Below are positions 48,077-59,482 of a DNA stretch of 64,000 bases, one piece after another; the stretch's first letter is position 1, and the number at the start of each line of letters is the position of its first letter. The translations under genes and the position numbers were made by a program. The stretch is taken from the NCBI GenBank assembly GCA_051294375.1, contig CM119266.1, forward strand, positions 62,001 to 126,000, in the 5' to 3' direction. Source of the stretch: Paraspadella gotoi (taxonomy: Eukaryota > Chaetognatha). The notes under the pieces were generated by a model that saw only the letters and a program-made list of their open reading frames with translations, did not search any database and had not been told where the DNA came from.

Positions 48077-48833
48077 AGAATGTGAGGGAAAAGAAATTAA
48101 ATTTGTGAAGTGAGGGAGGAGAACAGAGAAGCAGAGGTTAATTTATTATGCCAACAAAAATGATGTCGCGTCCGTCCGTCCGTCTGTTCGTCCGTCCGTC
48201 CCGTCCGTCCGTCCGTCCCACCTTAGCAAAAAACTCCAATTACTCGTGATTGGATGGATGGATTGGTATGAAATTTTGTGTGGTGGGTAGAAAACTGTGT
48301 GATTGAGATGCGATATGAATGTTTCGAGAGAATCGTGCGAATGAAATTGAGTTTAAATGGAAAAACAAAAAAAATATATTTCACTATTTGAACGCCAATT
48401 GCTCATCGAGTGGATAGGGCAAATTGACTTGAAATTTTGTAATGATGGTAGGAAAGTGTGTGATTGAGCTGGATATAAAGTTTCGATGGAATCGTGCGAG
48501 TGGAAATGAGTTAAAATGTGAAAAAAAAAAAGTCATATTTACTTGAAGTATTTTTTACTTAAATTTACTCATAATTATTATGTTTATTAAAAATTGGATA
48601 GATAAATCGAAATTAAATTTTGTTGTGTGGGTAGGAAAGTATGTGATCAAAGCTGGATAATAAATTTTTTGATGGAATCGTAGGAGTGGAAAAGAGTTCA
48701 AATTAGAAAACCAAAAGACACATTTATTTGAATTTTTTAAAGTTTTCTCTCTCTCTATCTCTCTCTGATTGATTGAATTGATTGATTGATTGATATGATT
48801 GCATTGATGAATGATTGATTGACCGACCAAATT

Positions 48834-49125
48834 AAGCCAATTGTGACAAAAATATGCCAGTTGACCAAATTCTTAAAGTTGACCAAATTATGCCAGTTGA
48901 CCAAATTCTGCAAGTTGATCAAGTTCTTGCAAGTTGACCAAATTATGCCTGTTGACCAATTATGCAGTTGCCAAATTAGGCCAGTTGATAAAATTATGCC
49001 AGTGACTAATTATGCCGGTTGACCAAATTAATCTTAATTGATCAAATATGTCAGTTGACTAAATTATGTCAGTTGACCAAATTATGCAAGTTGATTAAAT
49101 TAGTAAGTTGACCAAGTTAGCTTAT
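48834..49125 (+). repeat. 18-bp minisatellite array, diverged
   Basis: About 15 monomers of the 'gaccaaattatgccagtt' family, with more indels than the arrays in copies A and C. Confidence 0.85.
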
Positions 49126-50025
49126 TACCACTTAATTATCGATTGACCTGGAATTTTGTATGTTGAGTAGAAAAGTGTGTGATTGAACAGGAAACCAAGT
49201 TTCGCATGGAATCTTTTGAAGTGGATATAGTTTCAATGGAAAAAAACAAAAAACCTGTTTTCACTAATTGATTATGATTTTTTTCCTTTTATATTAAATG
49301 TATATGCAGGATGGATTAATAATCAAATAATTAATCACGCTAATTAATCAATTAGTCAATTAATTAATCAAAATTAATTATTCAGTCATCATCCGTCCAT
49401 CCGTGCCACCTTAGAAAAAGCTCCATTAACTCGTGATTGGCTGGTTGGATTGGAATGAAATTTTGTGTGTTGGTAGGAAAGTGTGTGATAAAGCTGGATA
49501 TAAAGTTTCGACGGAATCGTGTGAGTGAAATGAGTTTAAGTGGAAAAAACATAAGTCGAATTTAATAAAGTATTTTTTACTTATTTTAAGCAATAAGTAC
49601 TTTAATTTAATCATAATTGGAATAAGGGACCGAAGCAAATTAAAAATATTACTATGGCCGCATACATACGGAAGTCGGTACAGTTATTACTAAGTAGTAA
49701 TCAATTTTTAAACGGTTTTAAAGCTATAAGCGGCAAAAAAGTACCTAACATAACTAGGCGCACTACAGTTGAACATTATTACATTATGCAAATGAGATTC
49801 ACGAAATCATAAAAATTTTTTTTAAACGATTTTCAAAAATTTGAATGAAATTTCTTTATTTGTATAGTTTAAGCAGAATTTCGTTATCTGGAATACCTAA
49901 ACTATCATTTAAATCATAAAATCGAAAAATTACATTATATTTCAAAAATTGTCAATTGACAGACAAACAATCTAACACGAAAATAGCTGCCAAATCAAAA
50001 TAAACTATATTAGATACAAATTCAA

Positions 50026-53000
50026 TTACATAGCGTCTAGTGCCTTGACAAAGTCCTCCATATCAACACTTTTTCTATAAGTTACCTTATCTAGGTAAAT
50101 AATAAGATTTTCGCAATAAGTCTTGGCATTTAACTTTTTGTAGTGTTGCTTTAGCCTAAAAATTTGTGAATTCTTTGGAAAAGATACACACGAATCCCGA
50201 GCAAAACGAACTTCCAAATAAAGCCTATCTACTTTTTCTTCTTCTGAAATTGCTTTAGCTAAAAATTCTTTGACTTCTTTGGATGATATAAAAGGTCCAC
50301 CTCTGCTTTTTAATTTTTGAAGATCCGAATTTCGACGTTGGTCTAAACTAAGTTGTTGAATTTCTTTCTGACTAAAACCATCTTCCCGTAACTTTGCTTG
50401 TTTTTGTTCCCAAGCTTGCACTATAGCTGGTAAGATTTTCTGACTTTCCATCTGTCGAAAAGAATTAGAAATGTTTTTACCGCGAGTGAGATGTAATGAT
50501 TTTCCTAAAACATGGGAGGTACTGGCAGTAGCAAGATTTTTAGCCCCACGAATTTTAAGTTCATAATTTATAGAACCAACTGAACGTTCCGCATCTAAAT
50601 TGTTAATTGGGGCAGTTTTTAATTTGTTTTCATTCATATTTTCCAATGAAAGGTCAGTTGACTTATATTCACCAAATGAAAAAATATCTCCCCGCTGTTT
50701 TTGCCATCCTTCTGCTAATCTTTGAGTGATAATTCGCAACATTTTGAGGACTTCAGTCTTGTAATAAATTTTTAATTTTTAATGTTTAAAATTTCTTTTT
50801 TATATTTTACTTCTTGAAAAATGCTCATGTTGTAAGAATTTTTCAACGGGAGCGTTTAACAAGTTTGCATAAAGACGTGGAAATGATTCTTTTAATTCTT
50901 CATAGGTTGTGAGTGAAGAAGACGTAAGTTTTACAAAAGGTTCAACAAGGTGAATTCCGAGTAGAGCTCCAACAACACAAAATACACGTAAAAATTCCAC
51001 ATCTTCAAAACAACGAACAATGCAGGCCAGATTGTTCGTAACAGAATCAAATTTTTGTAAGAATGACGTGATATCTTTATCATGATACAAGATTACAGCA
51101 CAAAGAAAAGGGAATCTGGTAAATCGTTCTGAAGCTAAGCGAATTGAAACATTTTGTTTGGGAGAGATATGAATATCAAATTCACTTGCTTTGTTCCAAC
51201 TCTTATGGTCAAAATCATGAGATATCAGACGTGATGAACAATCTAAAAACTGAGTAATTATCGATTCATGGGAATTAGGGGTTAAATTAAAGGAGGCAAA
51301 AATTTTTTCCTGTCCGATTGATTGCTCAATTTCTTTAAAAGTTGAGTCGATTTTCCGATTGAACATTAAAACTGGATGAACGTGACATAAAAGATGTTTT
51401 GGGATATGATCAACATTGAGTTCATCAGCAAGCAGTTTTTCGACTTCCAGATTGTGAGCAGTGGAGTCTGTCATGACGAAGTCTAATTTGTTGTAAATAC
51501 TTTCCACCGAGATGCCACCAACAGTTGACAAAATCGTGAGTATTGTTTTCTGAAATAAAAAGGAAACGCCTCTAAATATCTTTTGTATTTTTAACGTGAA
51601 TGAATCAAATTTAATAATCTGGATATCTATAACCCCATAAAAAAAATGTCTAGTTAATTAATGTATTATTTAAAATAAAGACAATGTTAGCGATAATTTT
51701 TTTTGGAAGGAAAAAATTACATTTTAAAATGTTTACTTTCTTCAAGGTTCAATAGATTTTGTTTTATATAAAAATGTAAAAACGGAAAACAAGAAAGAAA
51801 GAAAGAAAGAAAGAAAAAAAAGAAAGAAAGAAAAAGAAAGAAAGAAAGAAGAAGAAGAAAGAAAGAAAGAAAGAAAAAAAGAAAGAAAGAAAGAAAAGAA
51901 AGAAGAGAAAGAAGAAACAATCGATGTAAAAAATAATGATATATTTTTAACTAGTATGCCAAAAAAATTAATCGTTTCTAAGCTCAAGGCCAAAACAAAA
52001 CTTAAGATATTTAGATATTTTAATATTAAAATTATTAAATCTAAGTTAAACAATATATGCTCAAATTTCGATTCTCACCTTCAAATCTTTAAGATTAGCT
52101 CGAGTTTCACTTGAAATAGACAAAGTCGGAAGTGGATGATAAGATCCATCAATATTGATTCCTTGTACAGAAAACGATCCTGTTCCTTGTTTCTTCGAAC
52201 CATCATCGTGATAAGTTATGGAAGATTTATCATTTGAATGGACAATTTTTTCCACGATTTGATTCAAGGCAAATAATTCTCTTACACGACTTTCCCGTCG
52301 ATTGTTTGCTGAGGCAGGGGCAGTGTCAAGATCAATTTTAGTTTTGTCTTCATCAAAAAACTTCCAAGGGAGACCAAATAAATTGTTTGCTGTAAGAATA
52401 ACGGCTGCCACAGCTTGATTATCTGAACAATGATATTTAGATTTTAATATTGTAATAGTTTCATAATATTCAGGTTTAACTCGATTTATTGACTTTCACA
52501 AATGACGATAAGTTTCAGGGATTTCTCCAGCGTACGCGGAATCTTGACACAATTTTCTTCGTTTTGCACCCAAATCATTCAAGTCCTCTTCATTGGGAAT
52601 AAAATTTGGGTCAGATGGGTCATCAAACTTATCAAAAAACTTTTCTATATCAGCGTCCATCAATTTTTCTTTTTCATTAATCAGAGCATACTCTTTTGCT
52701 TTTTTTTCCCTTTCTTCAAATGACTTGGTTTCTCTTTCTTTACGCTCGGCACTTTTTTTCCATTGCCGATCGACAAAATTATCGCAAAACATTTTTCGTT
52801 CGCTTCTTTGGTCATCCAAAAACTTTTTTTCAATCTCAGTCATGCTCACTCCATAAAAAAGTTCTTGGCGTTTGTTCCGTTGTTCGTCTGCGCAAGCGAT
52901 GTCAAAGAGATGAGTTGAGATTCGATCAAAAAAGATCTTGACGGAGGATTTCCAATCTGTATCTCGACGAGCAACAGGGGCTTTTTGAAAACCACGAAAT

Positions 53001-53437
53001 TCGTCAAAGAGTTTCATTACCTAAAGTTAGGTCAACAACATGTTTATTGTATTCCCATAAATATAAATTTTAAAAAAAGTTTTAAAACATGTGCAAACCT
53101 GTTCTTTTATTCTTCTATATGTCTTTGTATACACGTTGCAGTGAATCCAAATGTCAATCAGATTATACGTTATCAATTTTAATGACTCGTCAAGTGTAAC
53201 GCGTTGCGATTTAAAATGAATAAACCTGATTTATTATTATATATTATATATATATATTATTAGTTTTAATTATATTATTGAAGTAAACAATAAAAAATAA
53301 AGTATTGACATTATACAACGAAATACCTGGAGAACATGAAGTTCTAATGGTAAGACACCGGTTGGGAAATCTAGAGTTGCAGACAATGTAACATCCCCCA
53401 AAGGTACAAGGCAGGAAGAACGTAAAAGCGTAGGCAT
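50026..53437 (-). CDS. Four-exon transposase-like gene with one in-frame TGA
   Basis: The exons (minus strand) are 53437-53327, 53020-52079, 51549-50811 and 50750-50026. All introns are GT-AG and phases fit, giving 838 codons and a TAA stop. The ATG at 53437 opens M-P-T-L-L-R-S-S-C-L-V-P-L-G. Around residue 75 is L-F-D-I-A-C-A-D; a highly charged, probably coiled segment spans ~100-165, with a K-R-R-K basic patch near 190. Exon 3 holds F-V-M-T-D-S-T-A-H-N (~375-384) and C-H-V-H-P (~406-410), a spacing like the second catalytic Asp and C-x-x-H features of DDE transposases; this is inference. From memory, uncharacterised proteins with an L-F-D-I-A-H-A-D segment are common in invertebrate genomes. 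Codon 212 is TGA (52498-52496) with clear coding on both sides in the same frame: a CGA-to-TGA change, a sequencing error or readthrough. Otherwise the gene looks intact and young. Confidence 0.8.
51550..52078 (-). other. Intron 2 of the transposase-like gene
   Basis: A 529-bp intron, donor AAG|GTGAGA, acceptor tttttatttcag|AAA. It contains a CTTT-rich pyrimidine tract on the sense strand (51787-51915) that generates spurious Phe/Leu/Ser frames. Intron 1 is 53021-53326 (CAG|GTATTT ... cctaactttag, with a branch-like ctaac) and intron 3 is only 60 bp (50751-50810). Confidence 0.75.
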
Positions 53438-53929
53438 CTTTTAAAAAGTATTAACTCGCTCTTTCTGATCTAGCTCGGCAGATTTCTAGAAAAAAAAATC
53501 TTGTTGTGTCTTTTGTTTTTAGCGAGATACCGACTCGATCCGATAGGAAAAATGAAAGAAAATCGAAGCAATTACACTACGAATAAAATAATTTTTGCGC
53601 CAGCTTGTCTTAAAATACTTAGGCAATATTACTTCTTAATTCTCTAAAAAAATCATACTACCAATAGAAAATTTGGTATAGGGCATGATTCAAATTTGCT
53701 TCGGTCCCTAATTTGGATGGATAGATTGAGTTGAAATTTTTTGTGTGGGTAGAAAAATGTGTAACGATGCTTGATATAAAGTTTAAGTGGAAACGTACGA
53801 GTGGAAATGAGTTTAAATGAAAAAAAATATGAGTCACATTTACTTGAATCTTTTTACTTATTTTAACCCATAATAGATTGAGATGAAATTATTTGTTTCA
53901 GAGTCATGATTTGGCAGAAGATTTAGTAG

Positions 53930-54319
53930 TTAATAGTTTGATTTGGTCTTTTCATGCCAATAATATAAGAAAAGGACAATACAAATTATTTCTGGAAGAA
54001 ACATAATATTTATATTTAAAGAAGCACTGATCTTCAGAGAACTTCTGTCTCCCTCAAAGGTGCATAACAAATTAACACAAAAATTTACAAATACAGTTTT
54101 AGGTAAGGTTTCTACTCTTCCATTTGGCTGAAATCCATTCCCTTTTAACTGTTGTTCTGAATGTTTTTTTACAAAATCTTGAAAATAGGCATTAAGCCCT
54201 AGGAATTTATCATTAGCTAATTTTAATATTGATAATTTTACCTTTTTGGCGTCATTATGTGGATGATATTTTAAATATATTCCACCAAGTTTTGATATTG
54301 AAGCTTTTATGACATACAT
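53930..54319 (-). CDS. 129-codon frame in the Penelope arm, unrecognised
   Basis: A minus-strand frame opening M-Y-V-I-K-A-S-I-S-K-L-G-G and running into the inverted arm with N-G-R-V-E-T-L-P-K-T. The corresponding place in the right arm (plus strand, ~55325-55390) reads similarly (K-G-R-V-E-T-L-P-K-T) but is stopped. Penelope-like arms often include part of the N-terminal coding region, so this may be such a fragment. No domain was identified. Confidence 0.3.
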   Translation of the reverse strand: MYVIKASISKLGGIYLKYHPHNDAKKVKLSILKLANDKFLGLNAYFQDFVKKHSEQQLKGNGFQPNGRVETLPKTVFVNFCVNLLCTFEGDRSSLKISASLNINIMFLPEIICIVLFLYYWHEKTKSNY

Positions 54320-54558
54320 TAATTCTTTTGAACCAAGAATTCAGTTTACTTTTGAATCACAAACTACAAATGAATTTTCTTTCCTGGATATAAGATTTTA
54401 AATGAAAATGGATGCATTGAAACTAGTGTATTTAGAAAGAAAAACGCACACAAATTTATATACCTATTTCTCTTCCTTTTGTGATTTCAAATCTAAAAAA
54501 TCTATTATTGAAACCAGTACTAGAAGAGCCTTAAAATATTGTTCTAACTGAACAGTTG

Positions 54559-55090
54559 TTAAAGGATGAATTGACTTTAATAGAATCTGTTTCTGTTGCA
54601 AATGGATGGGACAGAGAAAAGGCAAAAGAAGTAATATTAAAAACTGAAAGCAAAGGTTCAAGAAGAGGAATTACAAAAACTAAAGAAATCCTATTATATT
54701 TGATGAAATCAAAAAACAAAATAAAGTAGAACAATTAACTAAACAAAGAATGACAGTTCCTTTTCCTGGACCTGTAATAGCTTCTACTTTAAATAGGATA
54801 TGTAAACGTTTTAATAATTTTACCTGCTTACAAAAGTTGTAATACAATTAACAAAACCTAATTAAACTTAAAGATCCGGTCCCTGATGAACAAAAATCTG
54901 GTATTGTTTATCAAATCCCTTTAAAATGTGGTAAAATGTAACATTGGGGAAACTGACAGGTTGTGGGAAAAAAGAAAATCGGAACATAAGAATTATGTAA
55001 AAGATAATAAAATAAAAGATTCTGCTATTTTAGACATCTTTTTGATTGCACTAATACCTGTCAATTTCCTAACCCAGGGTTATTTGGGAT
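54559..55090 (+). pseudogene. Penelope-like polyprotein C-terminus, GIY-YIG endonuclease, frameshifted
   Basis: A 5' frame (54559-54727) reads L-K-D-E-L-T-L-I-E-S-V-S-V-A-N-G-W and ends at TAG: the linker usually between reverse transcriptase and endonuclease. Next (from ~54751) V-P-F-P-G-P-V-I-A-S is the usual 'L-P-Y...G' segment. From 54870 K-D-P-V-P-D-E-Q-K-S-G-I-V-Y-Q-I-P is the GIY half. One inserted base near 54940 shifts the frame, after which I-G-E-T-D-R-L-W-E-K-R-K-S-E-H is the YIG half with the conserved Arg and the E-H pair. A missing T near 55030 shifts it again. The order and motifs are diagnostic of Penelope-like elements. The copy cannot make a working enzyme. Confidence 0.82.
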
Positions 55091-55732
55091 GAATGTAAAA
55101 AATTAGAAACAGAAAATAATAAATTAAAAAGATTGTCCTTAGAAAGTATTCATATTAAAAAGAATAAACTTAAAACAGTAAATAGAAATGAAGGAAATGT
55201 AGCACTGAATGGGACAAGGCTCTTAAGGTCACCTTTGAAAATAAAAGACAAAAAACAATTTGGTTTAAGGTCATCTCAAGCCTATAGAATTCAAAGGCAG
55301 AGAAGAGAAAGAAATGGCCAGAGTGAGGAGAATGGATTTTCAGCCAAAGGGAAGAGTAGAAACCTTACCTAAAACTGTTTTGTAAATTTTGTGTTAATTT
55401 GTTATGCACCTTTGAGGGAGACAGAAGTCTCTGAAGATAGTGCTTATTTAAATATAAATATTATGTTACTTCCAAGATAATTGTTTCCTTTTATATTATT
55501 GGCATGAAAAGACCAAATCAAACTATTAACTAGATTGAGATGAAATTTTATGAGCGGGTAGGAAAGTGTGTGAAGAAGCAAGATATAAAGTTTTGACGGA
55601 ATTTTGCCAGTGGAAATTAGTTTAAATGGAAAAAACATAAGTCACATTTACTTGAATCTTTATTATTTATGATTACTATATTTATGATTACTAATAAATG
55701 TTTTAATTATTTAATTAATGAATTAATTAATG

Positions 55733-56000
55733 TGAAAAAATGATGCAATTTAAAAAAATTATGCAAGTTGAAAAAATGATGCAAGCAGAAAATGATGCAA
55801 GTCAAAAAAATCCTAAAAGCATAAGGATCGTCGCAATTGCAAAGAGAGAGATAGAGAGAGAGAGAGAAGAAGAGCAGAAAATGAGCATAAGGATCGTCGC
55901 AATTGCAAGAGAGAGAGAGAGAGAGAGCAGAAAAATGAGCATAAGGATCGTTTGCTGCAAAGAGGAGGAGAGAGAGAGAGGAGAAGAGAGAGAGATCCGA
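55733..56000 (+). repeat. Compound repeat: 18-bp variants then GA units with 'ataaggatcgtcgcaattgca'
   Basis: Monomers 'atgcaagttgaaaaaatg' are followed by three ~55-bp units of 'gcataaggatcgtcgcaattgcaa' plus a GA tract. It is the mirror image of 41950-42235. Confidence 0.85.
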
Positions 56001-56109
56001 GAAAAAAATTAGCAAATAAAAAGGTTGTTATTTTACTCACTGAATAAAAATACTTAAAATACTTACAAAATACATAAAATTGATAAAATTATTATTCCGA
56101 TAACATTGT

Positions 56110-57950
56110 TTAATCACAGCATAATTCTCTCGATTATACTGCTGCAGTCACAGCGCGGCAGCTCTCAAAATATGTGACACTCTGTCTTATAATCTTACTT
56201 CAATACCCACGTCTCTCCCACATGGAGGGACACAGACCGCCACACTCTCAGACTCTACCGCTTCATTTACCTACGTACCAAGTTGGTCCCCCCTAATATC
56301 TAATCTGAACCGGCGTCCCCACCTCGCCTACATCTGGTCACCGCCCACTACGGCGTCCTCGTCAATCCGTACCTACTGTCACACTGCCATCTGCTAGCCA
56401 GGCTGTCTCATCCAATAACAGAATGTTGTCCTTTTTTCCCTCTCTCTAGAATGAACTAAATTCGCATCTTTCAGATATCTAGTAACTTTAGTATATAGAG
56501 GTTCATGTATAACCAATTTTTATACTAATCGTCCATATGCAACCAAGATGACAAAAAAAGTAACTTTCCACTTTAAATCTACACTGGTGATATTTTTTAT
56601 TTCCTGACAGGACACTCTGCGGTGTTCTTGATTGTCAGACGCCTTAAACAAGTTAAACCACGAAAGTCATCGCTCCTGAGCGTCACCTGTATATAATACT
56701 TTTTCAAACTTTTGAGCCCCAATAAACTTGCGCGTTTTAAAAATACGCAAAACAAGCCTTAAAAATCATTGATCATCATCTATTATTCGGCACCTGAATT
56801 TTTATTTTTTTAAATTGTCAGTCTATCTTAATTATTTCTAAATAAATCATTTTAAAAAGTTGTCCGCATATAATAAACCTGTTATCAAGCTTTGTGAAGG
56901 CTCTCATCGCTCAGATATCATATAAAAAAATTGATAAGCAAAAATTTTTAAAAATTTATCTTTCATTTCATATTATTTAATAGTCCGCCTTAACGCATGA
57001 TATTATTTGAGTGCCGGTAGAAGTTCTAGTTTTCTAACTCGTTCCGGCCTTTACGATATCATAGTAAGGTCACAAGCCAACAATCTTTGAAGCACTACTT
57101 TTGACCCTGAACTCGTCTATGAGTTTCCTGCTTATAATACCACATTATAATATTTCCTGATTCCTCGCTTTTACAGTACTTAAATCCAGATGTTATTTTC
57201 AATGTACTCTACAATTTCTTTAATTCAGTCTGTTCGACTTGGCGCTTGTGTTGGCACTCTGAAGTATTCTTAATAGTTTGAGCATGAACGGTACTTATAT
57301 AGCATGAGATATTATTCACTGAAAATCTTCATGTGGTACCGTGCCACATTATGCCACAGAAGTGGGACAATGGAGATGTGGAGATAACACACAAGATAAA
57401 TAAGTCCACATTTACCACTGTCTGAATCTTGTATATATGTTATATGATTATTACTACATAACATGGCTGTTGTGCTGAAATTACGAACTAGTAAATTAAT
57501 AAACACATTGATCTCTTTCTAACATTCTCAAATGCAAGTCATTAAGTAATTCACTATCACATAATTCTAAATTTAATAGATTAATAATTAAATGGTACGA
57601 AACACGAATCTGATTCGTCCAATCGTTTAAAAAAATCTTAAAATTCAATAAAGATCGTCCAGCAATGTCACAAATATCAGCCAGATAATGAATAGACGAG
57701 AGATTGATATGAGACGAGCTGAGAGGAGAGTAAAGACGAGAGAGAGAGAAGTGAAGACGATAAGAAATAAAAGCTATGAGGATATTTCGGTTTGTTTTGA
57801 GTAAGAAATGTAAACACAACACATATGTTTAAATAATGTCTTAATCCAAATTTAAGTGACATCGATTGACATGATTAGAAGTTGAAATATAAATTTAAAA
57901 TTAATTATTACATATAATTTTTAGATTGGTTGTACCAATTTCATATTAAA
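56110..57950. other. Interior of the long Helentron-like element, partly unique
   Basis: 56130-56440 is GC-richer, with no recognisable frame. 56880-57060 resembles 41275-41400 inverted. 57700-57850 matches the distal part of the 40640 element. No gene was recognised in this 1.8 kb. Confidence 0.5.
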
Positions 57951-57951
57951 A

Positions 57952-58037
57952 TAAATTAATTAATTAATTAATCGATTAATTAATTAATTAATTAATTATC
58001 GTAGGCAGATCCGACATTGTTTGCTCAAACTTGTTAT
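57952..58037 (+). repeat. TTAA-rich tract and 3' end of Helentron-like element
   Basis: A TTAAT run with central ATCGAT is followed by 'cgtaggcagatccgac' and the small hairpin GTTTG-CT-CAAAC. The same end occurs at 15486-15526, 31132-31173, 34705-34745, 40640-40680 (minus) and 62646-62690 (minus). Confidence 0.8.
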
Positions 58038-58039
58038 AC

Positions 58040-58677
<638 letters not shown>

Positions 58678-58918
58678 CCATATTTTTTTGGGTCGCAATG
58701 AGGCTATGAGGCAGGCGACATGGTCTTTTTTTTTAAAAGAATCTTTCCGCCGTCACACTTACATACTTTCATGGTATTCGCTTACATTACATTCACTTAC
58801 ATACTTTCATGGAATTCGCTATCAAAGTCTCATCGTCGTCATTATCGTCGCCTTCGTCATCGCCGCAATCCCTTCGACCTCATTTTTCCGCTCCTCTATA
58901 CATGCAGGACGCAAATAA

Positions 58919-59181
58919 TGTCGACTAATAAAAACGCCCATGACGCCATCTACGACGATAACGACGCTGATGACGACGACCACGCCATCGCCAACGCCAC
59001 CTATGACGATCATAAAGACCCACCGCTAGTCGGCGCGGATATTACGGACGTCGTCGCCCACGTCGCTTCTCGAGAATCGCCAACGCCAGCAGAAATTGCC
59101 GCAACGACGTCGACAATATCGTCGTCGTGGTTGTTGTCGTGGTTGTTGTCATCGTTGTTGTCGTCGTCGTTGTCGTCGTAG
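58919..59181 (+). CDS. Possible acidic reading frame running into a GTC repeat
   Basis: The ATG at 58919 (A at -3) opens M-S-T-N-K-N-A-H-D-A-I-Y-D-D-N-D-A-D-D-D-D, then H-K-D-P-P-L-V-G-A-D-I-T-D-V-V. Codon use is GC-rich and the first ~65 residues are not pure repeat. It ends in a Ser/Leu tail encoded by GTC/TTG repeats. It may be a host exon, but GAC-rich DNA alone can produce such a frame. I do not recognise it. Confidence 0.2.
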
Positions 59182-59335
59182 TTGCCCAGGACGCCTCGCT
59201 AGTAGTCGTCGTCGTCGTTGTCGTCGTTGTCGTCGTCGTAGATGCCCAGGACGCCTCGCTCGTAGTCGTCGTTGTCGTCGTGGTCGTCGTTGTTGTCGTT
59301 GTTGTCGTCGTAGATGCCCAGGACGCCTCGCTAGT
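59120..59335. repeat. (GTC)n array with three interspersed 'gatgcccaggacgcctcgct' units
   Basis: Runs of GTC/GTT alternate with a ~25-bp unit ('tagttgcccaggacgcctcg' and its variants, then 'ctagtagtc') at ~59178, ~59238 and ~59310. The minus strand reads poly-Thr blocks separated by T-S-E-A-S-W-A-S in an open frame (59042-59482), which looks mucin-like but is explained by the trinucleotide repeat. Confidence 0.85.
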
Positions 59336-59482
59336 AGTCCAAGCTCGAGCGGCGAACTTTTGCCATACGGTGACTTCCGCTAAATGACGAACCGCCAAGC
59401 CGCTCACTGAAAATATACTAAATTGACGTGAATTTTTACTTGTCGCCTTCAACCCTGTTTCTCTATTTCTCATTTTGTTCAC

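Larger units (their letters stand above)
49626..53708 (-). mobile_element. Autonomous-type DNA transposon, 4.08 kb, with terminal inverted repeats
   Basis: The left end 'gggaccgaagcaaatt' (49626-49641) is the exact reverse complement of the right end 'aatttgcttcggtccc' (53693-53708): 16 bp. It carries one gene, on the minus strand, filling 50026-53437. The direct flanks are TAA on both sides (49623-49625, 53709-53711). The uninterrupted paralogue near 42560-42600 instead suggests a longer duplication of TAATTGGA (49614-49621) and TAATTTGGA (53709-53717), leaving a 4-bp ATAA on the left. I cannot decide between a 3-bp and an ~8-bp duplication. No second protein (e.g. Myb-like) is present, which argues against a standard two-gene PIF/Harbinger element. 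Confidence 0.85.
53891..55530 (+). mobile_element. Penelope-like retroelement remnant with inverted terminal arms
   Basis: A 17-bp target duplication 'tagattgagatgaaatt' flanks it (53874-53890 and 55531-55547). Arms of ~215 bp (53928-54142 and 55325-55531) are inverted relative to each other. The left end has an extra ~37 bp not mirrored on the right. Inverted terminal repeats plus a one-sided tail and a variable-length target duplication are typical of Penelope-like elements. The interior encodes the C-terminal part of the polyprotein on the plus strand (54559-55090). The reverse transcriptase core is missing, so the copy is internally deleted. Confidence 0.8.
48140..58037 (+). mobile_element. 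Long Helentron-like element broken by two later insertions
   Basis: The element begins in the GTCC microsatellite (~48165-48215; the 5' hairpin is missing) and runs through ~100-150 bp blocks, GATT and the 18-bp array (48834-49125). It is interrupted by a DNA transposon (49626-53708) and a Penelope-like element (53891-55530), then continues with the compound GA repeat (55733-56000) and ends 'ggcagatccgacattgtttgctcaaacttgtt' (58003-58036). Removing the insertions gives the same module order as 40640-44490 read on the opposite strand, which fixes the insertion points. Confidence 0.6.

Noticed and set aside
52061-52411. Separate genes for the frames at 52061-52411, 50800-51531 and 50026-50742
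   Set aside because: Splice sites and phase join them into one four-exon gene; the 52061-52411 frame is continuous with 52496-53017 apart from the single TGA.
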